Positions 1 through 12,641 are shown, counted from the first letter of the stretch. The stretch is 64,000 nucleotides of DNA from Ecdyonurus torrentis (GCA_949318235.1 OX439136.1:1142419-1206418); one strand, 5' to 3'. Program-made: numbers and translations. The notes: generated by a model from the letters alone, not told the origin.

Positions 1-264
1 TTTGTTCCATTTTTATAATGTCTAATGTAAATCCATTTTCAACGCTTAAATATTTTTTTTACCCTCCCTCCTGTCTTTCCTGTTTTCCAACAATTTGTTA
101 CATATACACTATCTCGTCCTTTCAACCAACCTTTCTCCTTCCCCTGGGTTAATAATTACAAAATAATAGAAGCATTTAATATATTGAACTTGTTAAAAAA
201 CACCAAAAATATTAATTTGGGAAAATTGTTAATTGAGCATTTTAATTTTTTTAAAAACTAGTGC

Positions 265-1590
265 AATAAATGATATTAAATTCAAGACAAAAAGTCTGTA
301 AACTCCAGATTCAAAAATTTATACCACGCTAAATAAACTATGCGTTAAAAAAGTAAAAACATATTCTGAATCCTTGTTATGTTAGCTGTGAATATAATGT
401 TTTAATTTTGTCGTGCCAGTTTTGGTTCATTAGCAACGGCGTGATAAGTGACGTAACTTTTATAAATTACGCATAAAAACTAGTGTATCTTGCTCAAAAA
501 TTATCTAAAAAATCTTATATTTTTTACCATTTTGTATGTCAAAAGCTGCAGTTAATTTTAAAATTTTAATTTAATAATTATTCATTTTATAAAACAATTA
601 CCAAATAAGAAATAATTTAGCAAAACAATTATCGCATGCCTGCAAAATAATCAGTAAGTATTAAATCATGTAACTTAGATACACTTATCCTGTGCTATGT
701 CAATTTTTAATGAAATTAACTCAAATTATCAATAAAAACATATTAAAATTTATAATTTGACAAAATTAGAGCGATATAAATCGTATAAAATTTTTTTTTT
801 GGCGAATTCTAATGATACCTGTTTCACTGTAAAAGATTTTTTTGCTTGCCATATTGTGTTATCGTGCTATACACCAATCCCAGTCCCAGTCAAGACATTG
901 TCTTATCGACAGGTAAAGCCAATAATAACAAGAGGTCGCTCGGTTCCGCTTTAATTATACATACACTGCTTGTTGGTGCGAAGTCTCTGAGGTTACCTCT
1001 TGTCTTTATTAGCCCTTTTTTACAGGTAAAAATGGGAAAATTATAATTCGCAAAAACCATTTTTTTATTGAATCTGTAATGCTCTGATTTTGTCAAATTA
1101 TAAAATTCAATATTTTTCATTTTAAAATTTGAATTTGTTTTATAAAAAATAGATATAGCAATGGATAATTGTATGTAAGTCCCAAAAGTTTAATCACACT
1201 GACTGCTTTACAGGCGTGAGCTGAAGTAGCACTTGTAAATTGTTTCATCTAATGACTAATTATTTAGGGAAAATTTTAAAATTAACTGCATGCACGTAAG
1301 AAATTGACATACACAATGGTACAAATTTTCAGATTTTTTAGCTAAATATTGAGCAAGACACACTACTTTTTATGTGTCAATTTGGAAGGTTTCGTCATAT
1401 ATCACGCCGTTGCTAACGGACCGTAACATGCAAGACAACACTAAAACCTTATATTTACAGCCAACATACCAAGCATTCAGAATATTTTTTAAATTTTTTA
1501 ATGCATTGTTTCTTTAACGAGGTATAATATTTTGAAATAGGAGTCCACAGACTTTTTTCCTGAACTATAGATATGAATATTTTTTTAACA
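265..1590. repeat. 1.3-kb degenerate foldback (inverted-repeat) element
   Basis: The left part (about 280-800) is repeated in reverse complement in the right part (about 1020-1580). Matching landmarks are GTCTGTAAACTCC near 294 against GGAGTCCACAGAC near 1540, AACGGCGTGAT at 435 against ATCACGCCGTT near 1401, and TATAATTTGACAAAAT at 751 against ATTTTGTCAAATTATA near 1087. The arms are diverged by substitutions and small gaps. The central part near 905-1015 has a smaller inverted repeat built on AACAAGAGGT/ACCTCTTGT. No transposase-like frame is present, so this is an old non-autonomous element. Confidence 0.7.
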
Positions 1591-1861
1591 GCTTAGGATT
1601 AAGCTTAAGCTTCGTGCATTAATGTCATTAGCAAATTTTGTACAATATCTTTTACAGTGATTCAAATTTATCATTTACAAAGTCCGTGGTTATTGAGATA
1701 GTAATAATGAAGTTAAAATAAGAAGCTATGGTAATTTTAAAAAAATGTATTTAGCAAATTGTAGTCTCACTATATTTAAACAAGTAGTTTAACGAGAGAG
1801 TCTCAATATTATATACATTTTTGTCAATAATTTTAAATTAACTATATTGATTTTAGTCCAC

Positions 1862-2325
1862 GCGATTAACCCTCAAGATGCCGGACAAAACATTTTGCGT
1901 GGAAGGCCGAGACCAGTGCACTAGACACTATTTTTATTAATAAATATTACAAAAGGTATTCATTGTACAAAGCTCAAATCTTTATAGACGATCCAAAACT
2001 TAGTAAGCTGTATAGCAATATAATTGAAACATTTTTATCGCAATTATGGTAATAGCGAAAAGTTAATAACTGAAATTACTTTTGTCCATAAGAAATACAT
2101 TGACCGCGATTCAAAATTTTGAACCTCATCAGTTATGAGAGAGGTCGTGTTCCTAAGTTTAGAAACAAATAGAGCAAGGGATGTGCGAATATATCAAATA
2201 AACTCTTTATGATGCAAGCGGTTTCTAGCAAATTTAACTTTTATAAGAAGAGAAATCTCGAATCTTAAGAATAAAATTTAAAATAGTAGTATATTCTTCT
2301 TATCTCTCTTGCCATATTAACTCAA
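1862..2325 (+). repeat. Dispersed repeat family C, copy 1
   Basis: Starts TAACCCTCAAGATGCCGGA and matches 30096-30580 in the same orientation over about 450 bp. Shared blocks include TTTATAGACGATCCAAAA and CATAAGAAATACATTGACC. No open frame is conserved between the copies and no terminal inverted repeat was seen. Class unknown. Confidence 0.75.
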
Positions 2326-4953
2326 ACAAATAGAGGTTTTTTTTAGAAATTAAATAAAGTAAAATCAAAAATCAAAATTTCTATTACGTACGGCATAACC
2401 GTTTAGCAGAATGTATTTTTTTGTCATGATATTTTTAATTTACATTATTAAATTATATTCAATTATGCATATTTTTATACAAAATTTTCCTACAGATCTA
2501 AAATCTTTCAGACGTAGTTATTTGCAATATATATGGCATTAAAAATTACAGAGAGGATATATTTTATACTAGATTTTAACAATTACCATTTTTATTTTTT
2601 TACGTTATTTAGTACTGCGTTTTTTTTTTTCTTTTCTTACCACACTACAATCGAAATTTTAACACTTTTTATATATTTATTTTCATTAGCTTGTGTAAAT
2701 TATAAGGACATGAATGAAGCATCAAAAGGGCCGCATTGTGTTATAATATATAATTATAATTAATGCAAGAAGGCAATAAAGATTTTAACATCCCTTATTT
2801 TTTATCTTATACCTAACATTATTTTTCTTTGCGAAAAAAAAAAGGTCCCCTCTTTATTTCTGCAACCTCTCAGGGTAATAAAATTTTTACGTCAAAGTGA
2901 TCGACTACTCAAGGGGTGACCTTTTATATTTTTTTTATAGAGCAGGTATGCAGATGTCCCAGACCTGGTACGGCTGTCCAAGCAAAATTAAAATTATAAT
3001 TAAGAATTGCAATTAATGCAATCATATCTGCGCGCTCAACGTTTTTGTCAAGATGTAAGTCAACACTTTTGAGGCAGCAACAAAATTTCACAATTTTTGA
3101 GAAAAAAATTTAAAATGTAAAAAAAAATCTAAAATGAGACAGACACTGTCCGAGCGCTTGATGGTTAATGGGAGGATTAATGCAATATACTTTTAGTTCC
3201 AGCTTTGCTTGAAGTAGTTGTTGGTGAAAGAAAATATTTTATTTCTTCTTAAAAGGTTCTTATTTTTAATATTCTATAAAATATAAATTTTATATAACTT
3301 ATATCACACAGTATTTTTCTTAATTGATTTATAATAATAATATTATATAAGTGTACGCAGGCACTTAACTGTAATACCAATTCTACATAATTTTTTTTTA
3401 AAATTCTAATTAAATTATGCAATTTTTTATAAAATTTAAATAATAATAATAAAATTATTTTGGTTTATATTAGTTTTGTTATCCTCTCTTAGCACACATG
3501 GGTACAAGCAAACAAGTTTTGCAAAAAAAGGGACTGTAATTAGCACAGTTTAAAAATAAAAGTAAAAGTGAAAACCTCTATAAGTATATTTAACTGTTAA
3601 ATGGTAAGATTTATTTTGCAATGTTTTTAAATGACATATAAATTTAATTCCGTTTGATAGAATTGCTGTAAGTCTGCAGAGCTCAACCCACGAAAACATA
3701 AGTTGTTTTTAAAAGAATGTAACAGTCAAGCCTTGTAAATTTGAAATTTTTTTAAATATATTCTATTTATTTCTTAAATCGTTAGAGTGCGAACAGAGCA
3801 GTTTAAGCGCGTAATAACTATAGGGCGCACAAGCAGTAAAAAGTAAGATAGGGGAGTAGTATAGCAAGACGCCTGTTTAAAATAAAAATAGCAATTTAAA
3901 GCATTTGAATTATGACTAGAAAGACAATTTTCTTTCATTCAGTTAAAGTTGAGATAGCTTCACCGCTCGTTGATTGTGTAAAGAAAGATTTTTAACCCTT
4001 ATCTACTCCTTTTTTAACTTGTTTAAGTAGACAGTAAGTGGATTTGTAAATGTTTGAGTTTGGGCACGGAGGAACTTTTAATTTATCACAAATCTGGTAG
4101 TTGATGCAATTAAATGAATAACTATTTTAGTGTAAAATAATAAGAAAGCTATTTATTGTCCTTAATAATTATTTATCAACCCTTAAGTTGTGTTTATGAG
4201 GAGGTCAAACAAGAATATTGATTTTGTCCGATTTAGATGATTACTGGGGTTATATTAATATGAATAAATGGTGATTCCTAATTCAGTAACATTACCACTC
4301 TATAAATCCATAAAATAATAATATATTTTCAACGAATAAATACACTTAAAAAACTAAAGCTAAATTTTTTTTCCCTCTATTTATTTACTGTCTCTTTGAA
4401 ACGTTCAATTAAAGGCCAAATGACAAGACAAGTAATGTTTTTTTTTATCCAAATGGTTATCACGCAGAATCACTGCATTTGACACTACAGTATTAAAATT
4501 ACTTATTTATTGTTATACATCTAATCCAATCATATTTATCTTTATTCATAAAATAAATACATAAATTATTTTACCTTTACAAAAAAAAAAATAACTACAA
4601 ACTACCTTAAAATTATTTTTATGGTTATACTTCTGGAATTATATATTCAACATCAATTATTAATCGTACAATTGATTGGACATTCAATGGAAAATATTCA
4701 ATGAAAAATATTGAATATGGAATCAAGAAACAAATAATTAGATGTATCTTTGCAAATCTAACTTTTGATATAGATTATGTAAATATTATTTTTTTTGTCA
4801 GAAGATTGTAATATTACGTTATACGCAATTTGTGAAGCGTAAGAGGGGGGAGGAGGTAAGCTCAAATACTCTATTAAATAAACACCACATACTGAAGGAC
4901 TAAAGGAAATGAATTTCTTTTAATCAAAATACCGCTTGAAATTATTTGTATTT
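2326..4953. other. No gene seen
   Basis: AT-rich sequence with many stops in all frames. The only structure noticed is a weak inverted repeat at about 2842-2935 (AAAGGTCCCCTC against AAGGGGTGACCTTT). A 76-codon open frame at 2533-2763 is mostly F, Y and I from AT-rich sequence and has no coding character. Confidence 0.5.
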
Positions 4954-5097
4954 TGAAAGGGGTTTGGCTTTCGTGTTACACCGTGTTATATAAGAAGTAA
5001 ACTGACATTGAAAAGGAATGCGGCTCGACCGAATTCCTTTTCAATGTCAGTTTACTGCTTATATAACACGGTGTAACACGAAAGCCAAACCCTTTCA
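4954..5097. mobile_element. Short foldback MITE with arms of about 62 bp
   Basis: Nearly perfect inverted repeat. The left arm begins TGAAAGGGGTTTGGCTTTCG and the right arm ends CGAAAGCCAAACCCTTTCA. Arms include TGTTACACCGTGTTATATAA and meet around a short loop containing GCGGCTCGACC. Only one extra G and one small difference separate the arms, so the insertion is recent or conserved. It has no coding capacity. The target-site duplication is not resolvable in the AT-rich flanks. Confidence 0.85.
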
Positions 5098-5639
5098 TTA
5101 AAACTTCCCGTGTAAAATAGGCGTTTAATTACAAACTCTCATATTTGTATTTTCTTGACAAAATATCACCTGTCTAGGGTCCATATCATTGCAAGGCCTA
5201 GTAAATGTTATACAAAATTTAAAGAAATCCTGTTAAAGAGATTTATCTGCAGCAAACTAATTAAACTTTTTACGCGCCACCTTGTATAATTCTTATGCAT
5301 TTAAACAAATTTCAGTTTAACAGGTTAAATGTAACAGGTTAAAAGTATTTTAAAACTATAATAAAAAATAACTTTAGAAAGAGTAAGACATGCTTCCGAG
5401 GTTAAAACAATTTGGATGTTAAAACTCAAATACTTAAGAACAAAAAAAAAATATTCTTAAACGTAACTGTATCAACTAAATACCCTTTTTTCATGTGCAC
5501 ATCAATATTGTCGCAATGAAAAAAAATGTATCTTTTTTTTTACAAAAAGCATAATTACTTCCTTTTTTTTGTCAGCATAAGTTAAATATCTATTTTGTTT
5601 TTATATCTACATAAAGCGTTCGGAAACAAAACATACATT
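5098..5639. other. No gene seen
   Basis: AT-rich intergenic sequence with no splice-bounded open segment, repeat copy or RNA signature noticed. Confidence 0.4.
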
Positions 5640-5756
<117 letters not shown>

Positions 5757-6322
5757 GATATTGTTGAATATAAAGGTTTTATTCTATATTTTTTATGCGG
5801 AATAAATATGGATTTTTGATAATTTAAAATAAAGTTATGCGAAATTCTTTAGTGCAACAATAACCTTGCGTAGTTTTAAAATGGCTGCAACTTATACTAT
5901 TACTTGCTACTTCTTTAATGATTTCCTTTAAGCGCTATGCTGAATATTTAAATAAGTCTGTTTTGATCAAGTTAAGCTTTCCAAAAACTACACTTATTGT
6001 CTGTTGGATTGAAAATTTAACTTAAGTAAAGTCATACTCGACATTACTTAATAAAATGTTACTACAATCTACGAACAGTTAATTATTGTTGTATTGTTTT
6101 CAATAACTGTCTTGTATACGTACATATTACGTACACTGTAAAATTGTACACGTATATACCTGTAAACAAGCAAAGTAACTCTATACTCTATACAACAATT
6201 ATTATTGTATTAAATTGAGGTTACATTTCAGTTCAAGATAAAGTACAAGGACTTTAATAATAATATTTTAAAATAGTAACTATTTTAGGTTTTAAAGAAA
6301 TCTGATTCTTTAAAATTTAATT

Positions 6323-7281
6323 CACTGAAAATACTCTTTTGCTAAAAACAATGCACAAGGTTTTGCTAATCACGACTCTTTAGCCTTTTGCTGTTACAAC
6401 ATAAGGTTTTGATATTGTAACAAAATATTTTGTTGTCCCAGCAATAGATTTGCTGGTTAAAAAAAAACCTTTTGCTTTCCCAACAAAATCTTTTGTTTTG
6501 TGATAAACAAAATATATTTTGCTCACTTAACACAAATATTTTGTTAATTTAGCAAAATCTTTTGTTGACCACAATAAGACGCCACTTCCCCTCCTCTCTA
6601 TGCACTCCACATCCGGGGAAACTTAGAGTCTTACTTTTTGTTGCATCATGCAAGTGACGCTCCCGAAGTGCTTTTATAATTTTGTGATTTAGTATTGTAA
6701 AGAAAGAAAAATCAGTATAATAATTGAAAAGTATTATTTATGAATGTATTTGGATTAACATTTGAGTAAGTCTTAGTTGAAATCTGATTTTATATACAGT
6801 GTAAATGTGATATTTCTTTCCATACAAAAACGATTACAATAGGGAGCGTCACTTTGAAGCCGACATAAAAATCACGTAACTATGAAATATTCAATGACCC
6901 CCTCACAATTAAATGATTTTATTGCATTTTACATGAAAAATAAATGAATAAATTTAATAATATATCCAAGAAAATTAATTTATTACAAATAATTATGAAA
7001 AATAAGTATTTTTTTATTATAGCGGGAAAAAGAGCCTAAGCAAAATATTGTGTTGATATGGCAAAAGGTTTTGTTGCCAACGCAAAAGATTCTGCATAAG
7101 GTTGTGCTCTCGCGACAAAACATTTTGTTCACGGAGCAAAAACTTTTTGTTGCTGCGACAAAATAATATTTACAAAATCTTTTGTTGGCTCAGCAAAAGG
7201 TTCCTACGGACGTTTTTTAACACAAATATTTTATTTCGACAACTTAACTTTTGGTGTCCCATCAAAAGAGTATTTTCAGTG
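6323..7281. mobile_element. CACTG-ended foldback element with clustered subterminal motifs
   Basis: Perfect 19-bp terminal inverted repeats: CACTGAAAATACTCTTTTG at 6323 and its reverse complement ending at 7281. The flanking dinucleotide is TT on both sides. About 270 bp inside each end (6340-6575 and 7035-7270) are packed with variants of a short motif of CAAAA followed within a few bases by TTTTG, many beginning GCAAAA. The centre (about 6590-7030) lacks these and contains its own 12-bp inverted pair AGTGACGCTCCC (about 6651) and GGGAGCGTCACT (about 6842). CACTA/Mirage/Chapaev (CMC) transposons commonly start CAC and have subterminal repeat clusters, so membership there is an inference. No transposase remains. 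Confidence 0.8.
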
Positions 7282-8967
7282 TTTTTTTAAATTTCATTCT
7301 TCTTTAAATTTATTGGAAAAAAAAGTTACATCTGTGAAAATTATACTTTGAATTATCAAAATATTTAGAAGTATTGTATAAAAAAATAATAAAAAAAAAA
7401 CTAATGTTTAAACAATTTATCTACACTGAATTAAACAAATAAAATTTATTTCTAAACAGTTTCTTTAGTATTATGGATGCTACATGTATTTGTGAACATT
7501 GCGTTATTATTTATTAATCAATCAGCAGCTTACAAGAGAAATATTATTTGGAGCTAATAGAAGTGTGATTGTCCCAGTGAAATTGAGAAAAAGCTATAAA
7601 AGGCTATTGCAATATATATTCTTGCACTATATATTCAGTACTGGTCCAGAGTCTTCCATAGCTTGTATTATTTTTGATTATCTTTACCGTGCGAACCCAA
7701 AAGTTTACCACTCATAGGAATTTACTTATAGGCATAGGCGGCAGAAAAAGTCAAATATGCCTTTTAGCCCACAGTACTATGTATGGTGCCTTCAAGACCT
7801 GTACACTGAAAAAAAGATATGGGAAGAGGTAAAACTTCGGGTACTAGGATTTGCAAGATAAGCGGCTTTCGCTTAAAATTAAAGGAACTTTCTCTGTATT
7901 CACCTGAATTGACGAAGGCAAATCACAGAAAACCTACGTCCTAGGCAGCTGATGAGAGATTTTTAAATTTAATAAAACAACTTTGGGCTTAAAAAAATTC
8001 AAAGCTTTGAAACTCCTTTCGCCTCCCAAATTAAAAACTGCCTAGTAGCTGCAGTTAATTACACTTAGAAACCCGTGAAGCGCCCTTGTTGAACGGCCAA
8101 CGTACAAACCCTGCTGTGACTTATTATGAACCCATAATTCTCTCGGTTTATATATTCTACCACCACTATGCTGCCATTTCCCAAAATTATTATAACGTTA
8201 CAAACAATATGCGATGCCGCTGCCTGTGATAATTCTCACACACACATTACAAGTCACGCATCTTACTCTGTAAAGCAATATGTAAGAAGCGATTGATACG
8301 TAGCTGTGAGAAACGTATGTGATCCGCATTTGTAACTAACATATAGCAGTTTAAAAACTCGAACAATAAACTTGTAGAACTAGCTTGCATAAGACTACTG
8401 CATAGTAAAATTTCATGAGAAAATTATTGGAAACAGATAATAAAATTTGAAACTATTTTTATACTAAAACACCGGAAAATATTACTGAACATTTTGATAT
8501 AAACCTGATAGTACTTATCTAAAATTTTACCACTTTTAGAGCCACAAACATAAGAGCCCCATCTAATACGCGTCCTCACTTTCCCACTCTATCCACTCCA
8601 CAATGTTTAATCCACTCCTCCAGTTAATGTTTTTATAGCAATTTACGTTCACTTCACAATTGAAACAGAAAAGCTAACAAATTTTTCTCATTTACCCACA
8701 AAATGTGCACACGAAGCACTTTTTTGTTTTATAATTATTTTTTTTTTTTTAGGTAAGTGACGGTAAAATATATAATTGCCACTTATTTATTATAACTTGC
8801 AAAAACATGGCATAATAAAAAAGTAAAAATAGTTGAAATTATAGGAAATGGAATAAAAAATATTAAATTGAAACCAAAATTTAATTTATTTTAATTTTAA
8901 TTTGATATTAATTATCTTAGCCTTATTGTTTAGTTCCCCTTTCCCTTTTGATTCCTTAAAAACACCC
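7282..8967. other. No gene seen
   Basis: Mixed composition. About 7790-8340 is less AT-rich than its surroundings but carries stops in all frames and no convincing splice-bounded exon. Possibly remains of an old element. Nothing identifiable. Confidence 0.35.
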
Positions 8968-9165
8968 ATTGCATATCATGCACAACATTTTCATACTAGT
9001 GTTTGCCTGTTTCTGAGGTAATAAACAGAAATATTGAAGCAATTTTCATACTTCATAAAGTTATACTTTTTTAACGCTATCTTGTGGTGCCACATTATTT
9101 TCTGGTAATAATCATCCTGAGTTTTGTATATTAAATTTTTGTGTTTAATAATTGAAAAACATGTT
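8968..9165 (+). repeat. Dispersed family A, diverged copy
   Basis: Shares the order of blocks of the better copies at 31427 and 55577: CACAACATTTTCATACTAG, TTTGCCTGTTTCTGA (TGACGTCA lost here), AACGCTATCTTGTGGTGCCA, CATTATTTTCTGGTAATAAT. The terminal parts are not recognisable. Confidence 0.6.
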
Positions 9166-9462
9166 GTAATGGACATTTGTGCGTGCAGTCCGGCGTGTTT
9201 TTCTCCGTGTTGTGTATATCCCGCGTAAAGACAATCGTATCGTTTGCACAAAACTTTGGTAAACCTACCCTGTCATATTATAAAGTAATTTATTTTCTTC
9301 GGTTTTCTGGGTCTTTAATATAGAATTGATCAAATTTTCTCCCGCTAAATCTTACATATGAAGCAGTCATATTTAATTCTGTGAAGTCAACTTCTATTGG
9401 TGCGTAAATAAACGTAATTTAAAACTTTCAATAGCCCTGGATTTAAAAATACAATGTATATA

Positions 9463-9660
9463 CCCAGGTAAAAAAATAAGGAGAGTGGCTTTAAATATAA
9501 GGCCACTGGCCTTATAATAAAGGCCACTGGCCTTAAAATAAGGAGAGTGGCCTTTTAATAAGGAGACTGGCTTTATGAATTTAAGCCAGTCTCTTTATTT
9601 AAGTAGAGTGGCCATATAATATAAAAGTGAGTGGACTTCCTTATAAAGAAACTCTCCTCC
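9463..9660. repeat. Family E copy 1: cluster of GGAGAGTGGC/GCCACTCTCC short repeats
   Basis: Begins TATACCCAGGTAAAAAAATA and continues with about eight alternately oriented copies of a motif such as AAGGAGAGTGGCCTT or AAGGCCACTGGCCTT separated by AT-rich spacers. The same start, reverse complemented, ends the repeat at 18097-18256. The units can pair with each other over the whole stretch. No coding capacity. Confidence 0.65.
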
Positions 9661-9695
9661 TATATTTTCTGTGGTAAAGTATAACATAATATAAA

Positions 9696-9698
<3 letters not shown>

Positions 9699-9748
<50 letters not shown>

Positions 9749-9752
9749 TATT

Positions 9753-9783
<31 letters not shown>

Positions 9784-9822
9784 ATTATATATTGAAGTAT
9801 TTTTTTACTCTGTATGACCTCC

Positions 9823-9864
<42 letters not shown>
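9699..9864. repeat. (TA)n tract and a long poly(T) run
   Basis: (TA)n from about 9699 to 9778 with a GATATT interruption. A poly(T) run follows at about 9823-9864. The poly(T) could be the poly(A) tail of a minus-strand retroposed insertion, but no retrocopy body was recognised beside it. Confidence 0.85.
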
Positions 9865-9865
<1 letters not shown>

Positions 9866-10169
9866 GAAACGAGCCCTTTGAAGTCACAATTAAAAACTTA
9901 AATATTAAATTTTCATGTTTAATGAATAGTTTACTATAATTGTAATCATCCTGGCACAATAGTTTCCTCAGTTTTGATCTTTTTTTTTTTTAATCAATTT
10001 TTTTAAATTTTACAACTTTTACAAAAATCTCGACTTTTAGTCCCGATTTTTTCTATGCAACTCAACTTATAATTCTATGTATTTATACTGACATGTGTTT
10101 TAAGCACCTTAGCACACTTTATATACAGAAAAATTGTTGGCTACAAACTTGTGAATATTTTAAATGACG

Positions 10170-10518
10170 TAAGAAAAATCCAAAATATCGACTATGGTTA
10201 CAGTTCAAAAAATCTGTAAAAATCGGGTCACTCACAGTATAGTTTTTTGAGCTCCTCAATGCATGGTATGAATTTTGGTATATAAAAAAAGTTGTCAATT
10301 TTTTGAAATTTGGACTCGGACTTAACCGCGATTTTCATATCTACACTCGTCAGAGGCTTAGTCTGCGTGCAAATTTAAAAAAATCGACTACTTCTTTTAT
10401 ATACCAAAATTCATCCCATGCATTGAGGAGCTCAAAAATCTATACTTTGAGTGACCCGATTCTTACAGATTTTTTGAACTGTAACCATAGTCGATATTTT
10501 AGATTTTATTTCTTTCAT
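10170..10518. mobile_element. Foldback element with arms of about 120 bp
   Basis: The left arm (about 10170-10290) includes AATATCGACTATGGTTACAG, ATCGGGTCACTCACAGTATA and GAGCTCCTCAATGCATGG. The right arm (about 10390-10518) carries the reverse complements CCATGCATTGAGGAGCTC, GAGTGACCCGATT and CTGTAACCATAGTCGATATT. The spacer of about 100 bp is unique. The open frame at 10303-10551 runs through the right arm and is not coding. Confidence 0.8.
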
Positions 10519-10639
10519 CGCGACGATGCTCTCCAAAATATTGCTATGTAATTATTAATAAATAAATTGCAAAATGTGTAATTTTTCTAAACTGGCCCAT
10601 GCTATTGGTGCTCACATATATTGCGCCGTTGATTTTAAT

Positions 10640-10745
10640 ATGAAATATTAAATATACAATATACATATATAATATTTATATATGTATATTGTATATATAT
10701 ATAATATTTATATATGTATATTGTATATTAATATATTAATATATT
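10640..10745. repeat. AT palindrome cluster
   Basis: Two tandem near copies of a block reading ATATTTATATATGTATATTG, each itself partly palindromic. Simple AT-rich sequence. Confidence 0.7.
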
Positions 10746-10789
10746 AATAAATAAAAAAAAAATCTCGTGTTTGAGATGTCAGTCATTCG

Positions 10790-11001
10790 ATTGTGTTTGA
10801 AAAAATTTGCGCGCAAAAGTTTTCTGCAACGTACTTGCGCGTGATTGGATGGTTTAAAAATTATCCGTTGATGCGCATTTCCTCCTTCACTCTGTGCGCT
10901 CAACATGGCCGGCGTGTTTATTTTCACAAGCGATGCTCTCGAAGATTATGAAACTTAAATTTTTATGTAATATATTCATAATTCTGTACTCCAAACATGT
11001 G
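10790..11001 (+). other. Possible 5' exon with a 17-codon open frame and a splice donor
   Basis: This is a local rise in GC (GCGCGCAAAAG, TTGCGCGTGATTGG, GATGCGCATTTCC). It is followed by CAACATGG, an ATG at 10905 in fair Kozak context. The frame reads MAGVFIFTSDALEDYET and stops at 10956-10958. A strong donor (ATGTG followed by GTAAGT) lies at 11002. It could be the promoter and non-coding or upstream-ORF exon of a gene running right, perhaps the decayed eIF4A copy. It does not match the eIF4A N-terminus, so the link is only positional. Confidence 0.2.
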
Positions 11002-11616
11002 GTAAGTATAAAACCTAGTATATTAATTTATTTATGTACTTGAAGGAGGGACCATTTAATTTTACTTTTGTGTTTGAGCAAAAACTTTACATACACTCGA
11101 ACGAAAGCGTCATAATAATTTTTCAATGATGGAAAATAATGTGTGTTTGTTATTATTTGTTATTTGCATGAATTAAAGAGTTAGGTATGTAGCTGAATTA
11201 AAAGTTCATTACTTTAATATTTAGTTAATTTTAAATAGCACTTATAAACGCTTATACATCACTTGACATGATAAGAAAAGAGAGACACAGATAGGTATGT
11301 ATATAAGGCGGGAAATCAGTTAATGTGAGATTTGACTAAAAAATTGTAAATTTTTTTGACTTTGCCCATGATAATATTATGGTAATCTTCAAAAATGTAA
11401 AAAATAATGATAATAATAAATGGGGGGTCACCATGCTAGGTTTTAAATCATGATTTTTTGACGTTTAATTAAGTCCTGTGTATGTGTATGTATGATAGCC
11501 CATGTTAATTTCAATTACTATGTATTTTCTCTCTTATCTGATGGTCACGGGTTCTGAAAATTTTATCATAGGTAGCTGTTACTATATTTATTAAGTTTCA
11601 ATGTTGTTTTTTTTAG

Positions 11617-11716
11617 ATTTTGAAATACTACAACACTTAAAAGAAACAGGTGGAGTCCTCTGCGATGTTACGTACTGTACGTGTGATTGGACTACAAAAT
11701 TTGTGGTCTTAGAAAC
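11617..11716 (+). pseudogene. Possible decayed exon upstream of the eIF4A pseudogene
   Basis: Bounded by an acceptor (T-run then TTTTAG ending at 11616) and a donor (AAAC followed by GTAAGTG at 11717). One frame reads EILQHLKETGGVL, which resembles the ILQQ...LKETQALVL stretch just before the next eIF4A exon (which starts IQKVV). The remainder does not match and the reading frame is shifted at its start. Assignment rests on position plus this short similarity. The right edge of this segment also lies in a local tandem duplication. Confidence 0.3.
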
Positions 11717-11855
11717 GTAAGTGTAATCGGAATATCATACATTATATTACTCATATTTCTTTAATATTGTGTATTTTATGTGCCAACGACGTTCAAATTT
11801 TGATTATACGTAGATGTATATATATATCATGCATATACATACATACTACCGGCAT

Positions 11856-11886
<31 letters not shown>

Positions 11887-11889
<3 letters not shown>

Positions 11890-12641
11890 AGCAAACACGG
11901 GATAATCGGCATTTAATTGGGCCGATATCGCCGATCATCGGAAATGAAAGCCGGCCCGAGTTTCACTGCGACGTCGGGCCGGCATTAAAAAGGTGGTTTA
12001 CCGAGCTTCCGCCAAAGTCGCAGTGCCGACTTTAAGGCCGACTTTCAAATTTAATTTTAATTAAAATTAAACTTAATTGTTCTAATTTGCCTCGCGATGT
12101 TTATGACAGGGTAAATGTTCCTGCACTACACATTTTAGGAATGTTAGTTGATGATGAAAAGATGGACCCACCGGGACTCGAACCCATGCGAGTTGCCAAT
12201 GTTGGATCACAAACCAGCGGTCCAAACCACTAGGCCATGGCTTTACATGAAAACTTATGTGACGAAACGTTAATATAAAGATCGTAAAATCTAAGTTTGA
12301 GTTTTAAACATCCATCTTAACATTTAAAACCAGTTTTTCATAATTCTGAGCTCGTAAAAAGATATTTTTATAGAAAAAGAATGAGAAATAAATTTTTATA
12401 AAAAAAAAAAAAAAAAAAGTTATCGAAATATTTTTTTTTATAAAAAATTATTTTTTGTATAAAATTTTTTTTAATGCCGGTGATCAATCGGCATGCCGAC
12501 TAAACCCCGAGCTTGGGGACTTAAACTATAAAAATCTATGTCCGGGGAAAAGTCGGCTTGCCGACGTTGGGCGTTGCCGATTGTCCGCCGACAGTGCCGA
12601 TTTTGAGCCAAGCTCGGCCCGATTAGGCCGTGTTTGCTGGG
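11887..12641. mobile_element. CCCAGCAAACACGG-ended non-autonomous DNA element
   Basis: Terminal inverted repeats are CCCAGCAAACACGG at 11887 and CCGTGTTTGCTGGG ending at 12641. It sits in a (CT)n tract, so the target duplication cannot be read. Both ends are much richer in G and C than the surroundings and carry repeated CCGAC/GTCGG, GCCGAT and GGGCCG motifs, while the centre is AT-rich. A tRNA-like sequence lies near the middle at 12164-12245. No transposase. Superfamily not assigned. Confidence 0.75.
12164..12245 (-). pseudogene. tRNA-like sequence inside the CCCAGC element
   Basis: On the minus strand, an A-box-like TGGCCTAGTGGTT is followed by an exact B box, GGTTCGAGTCC, about 35 nt later. 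A possible anticodon arm has loop TTGTGAT, anticodon GTG. The 3' acceptor side TGGGTCC does not pair fully with the 5' side AAAGCCA. Decayed acceptor pairing and its place inside a transposon argue for a tRNA-derived fragment (SINE head or captured tRNA), not a working tRNA gene. Confidence 0.5.

Noticed and set aside
6591..7030. Gene inside the CACTG element
   Set aside because: Stops in all frames. Only an inverted pair was found.
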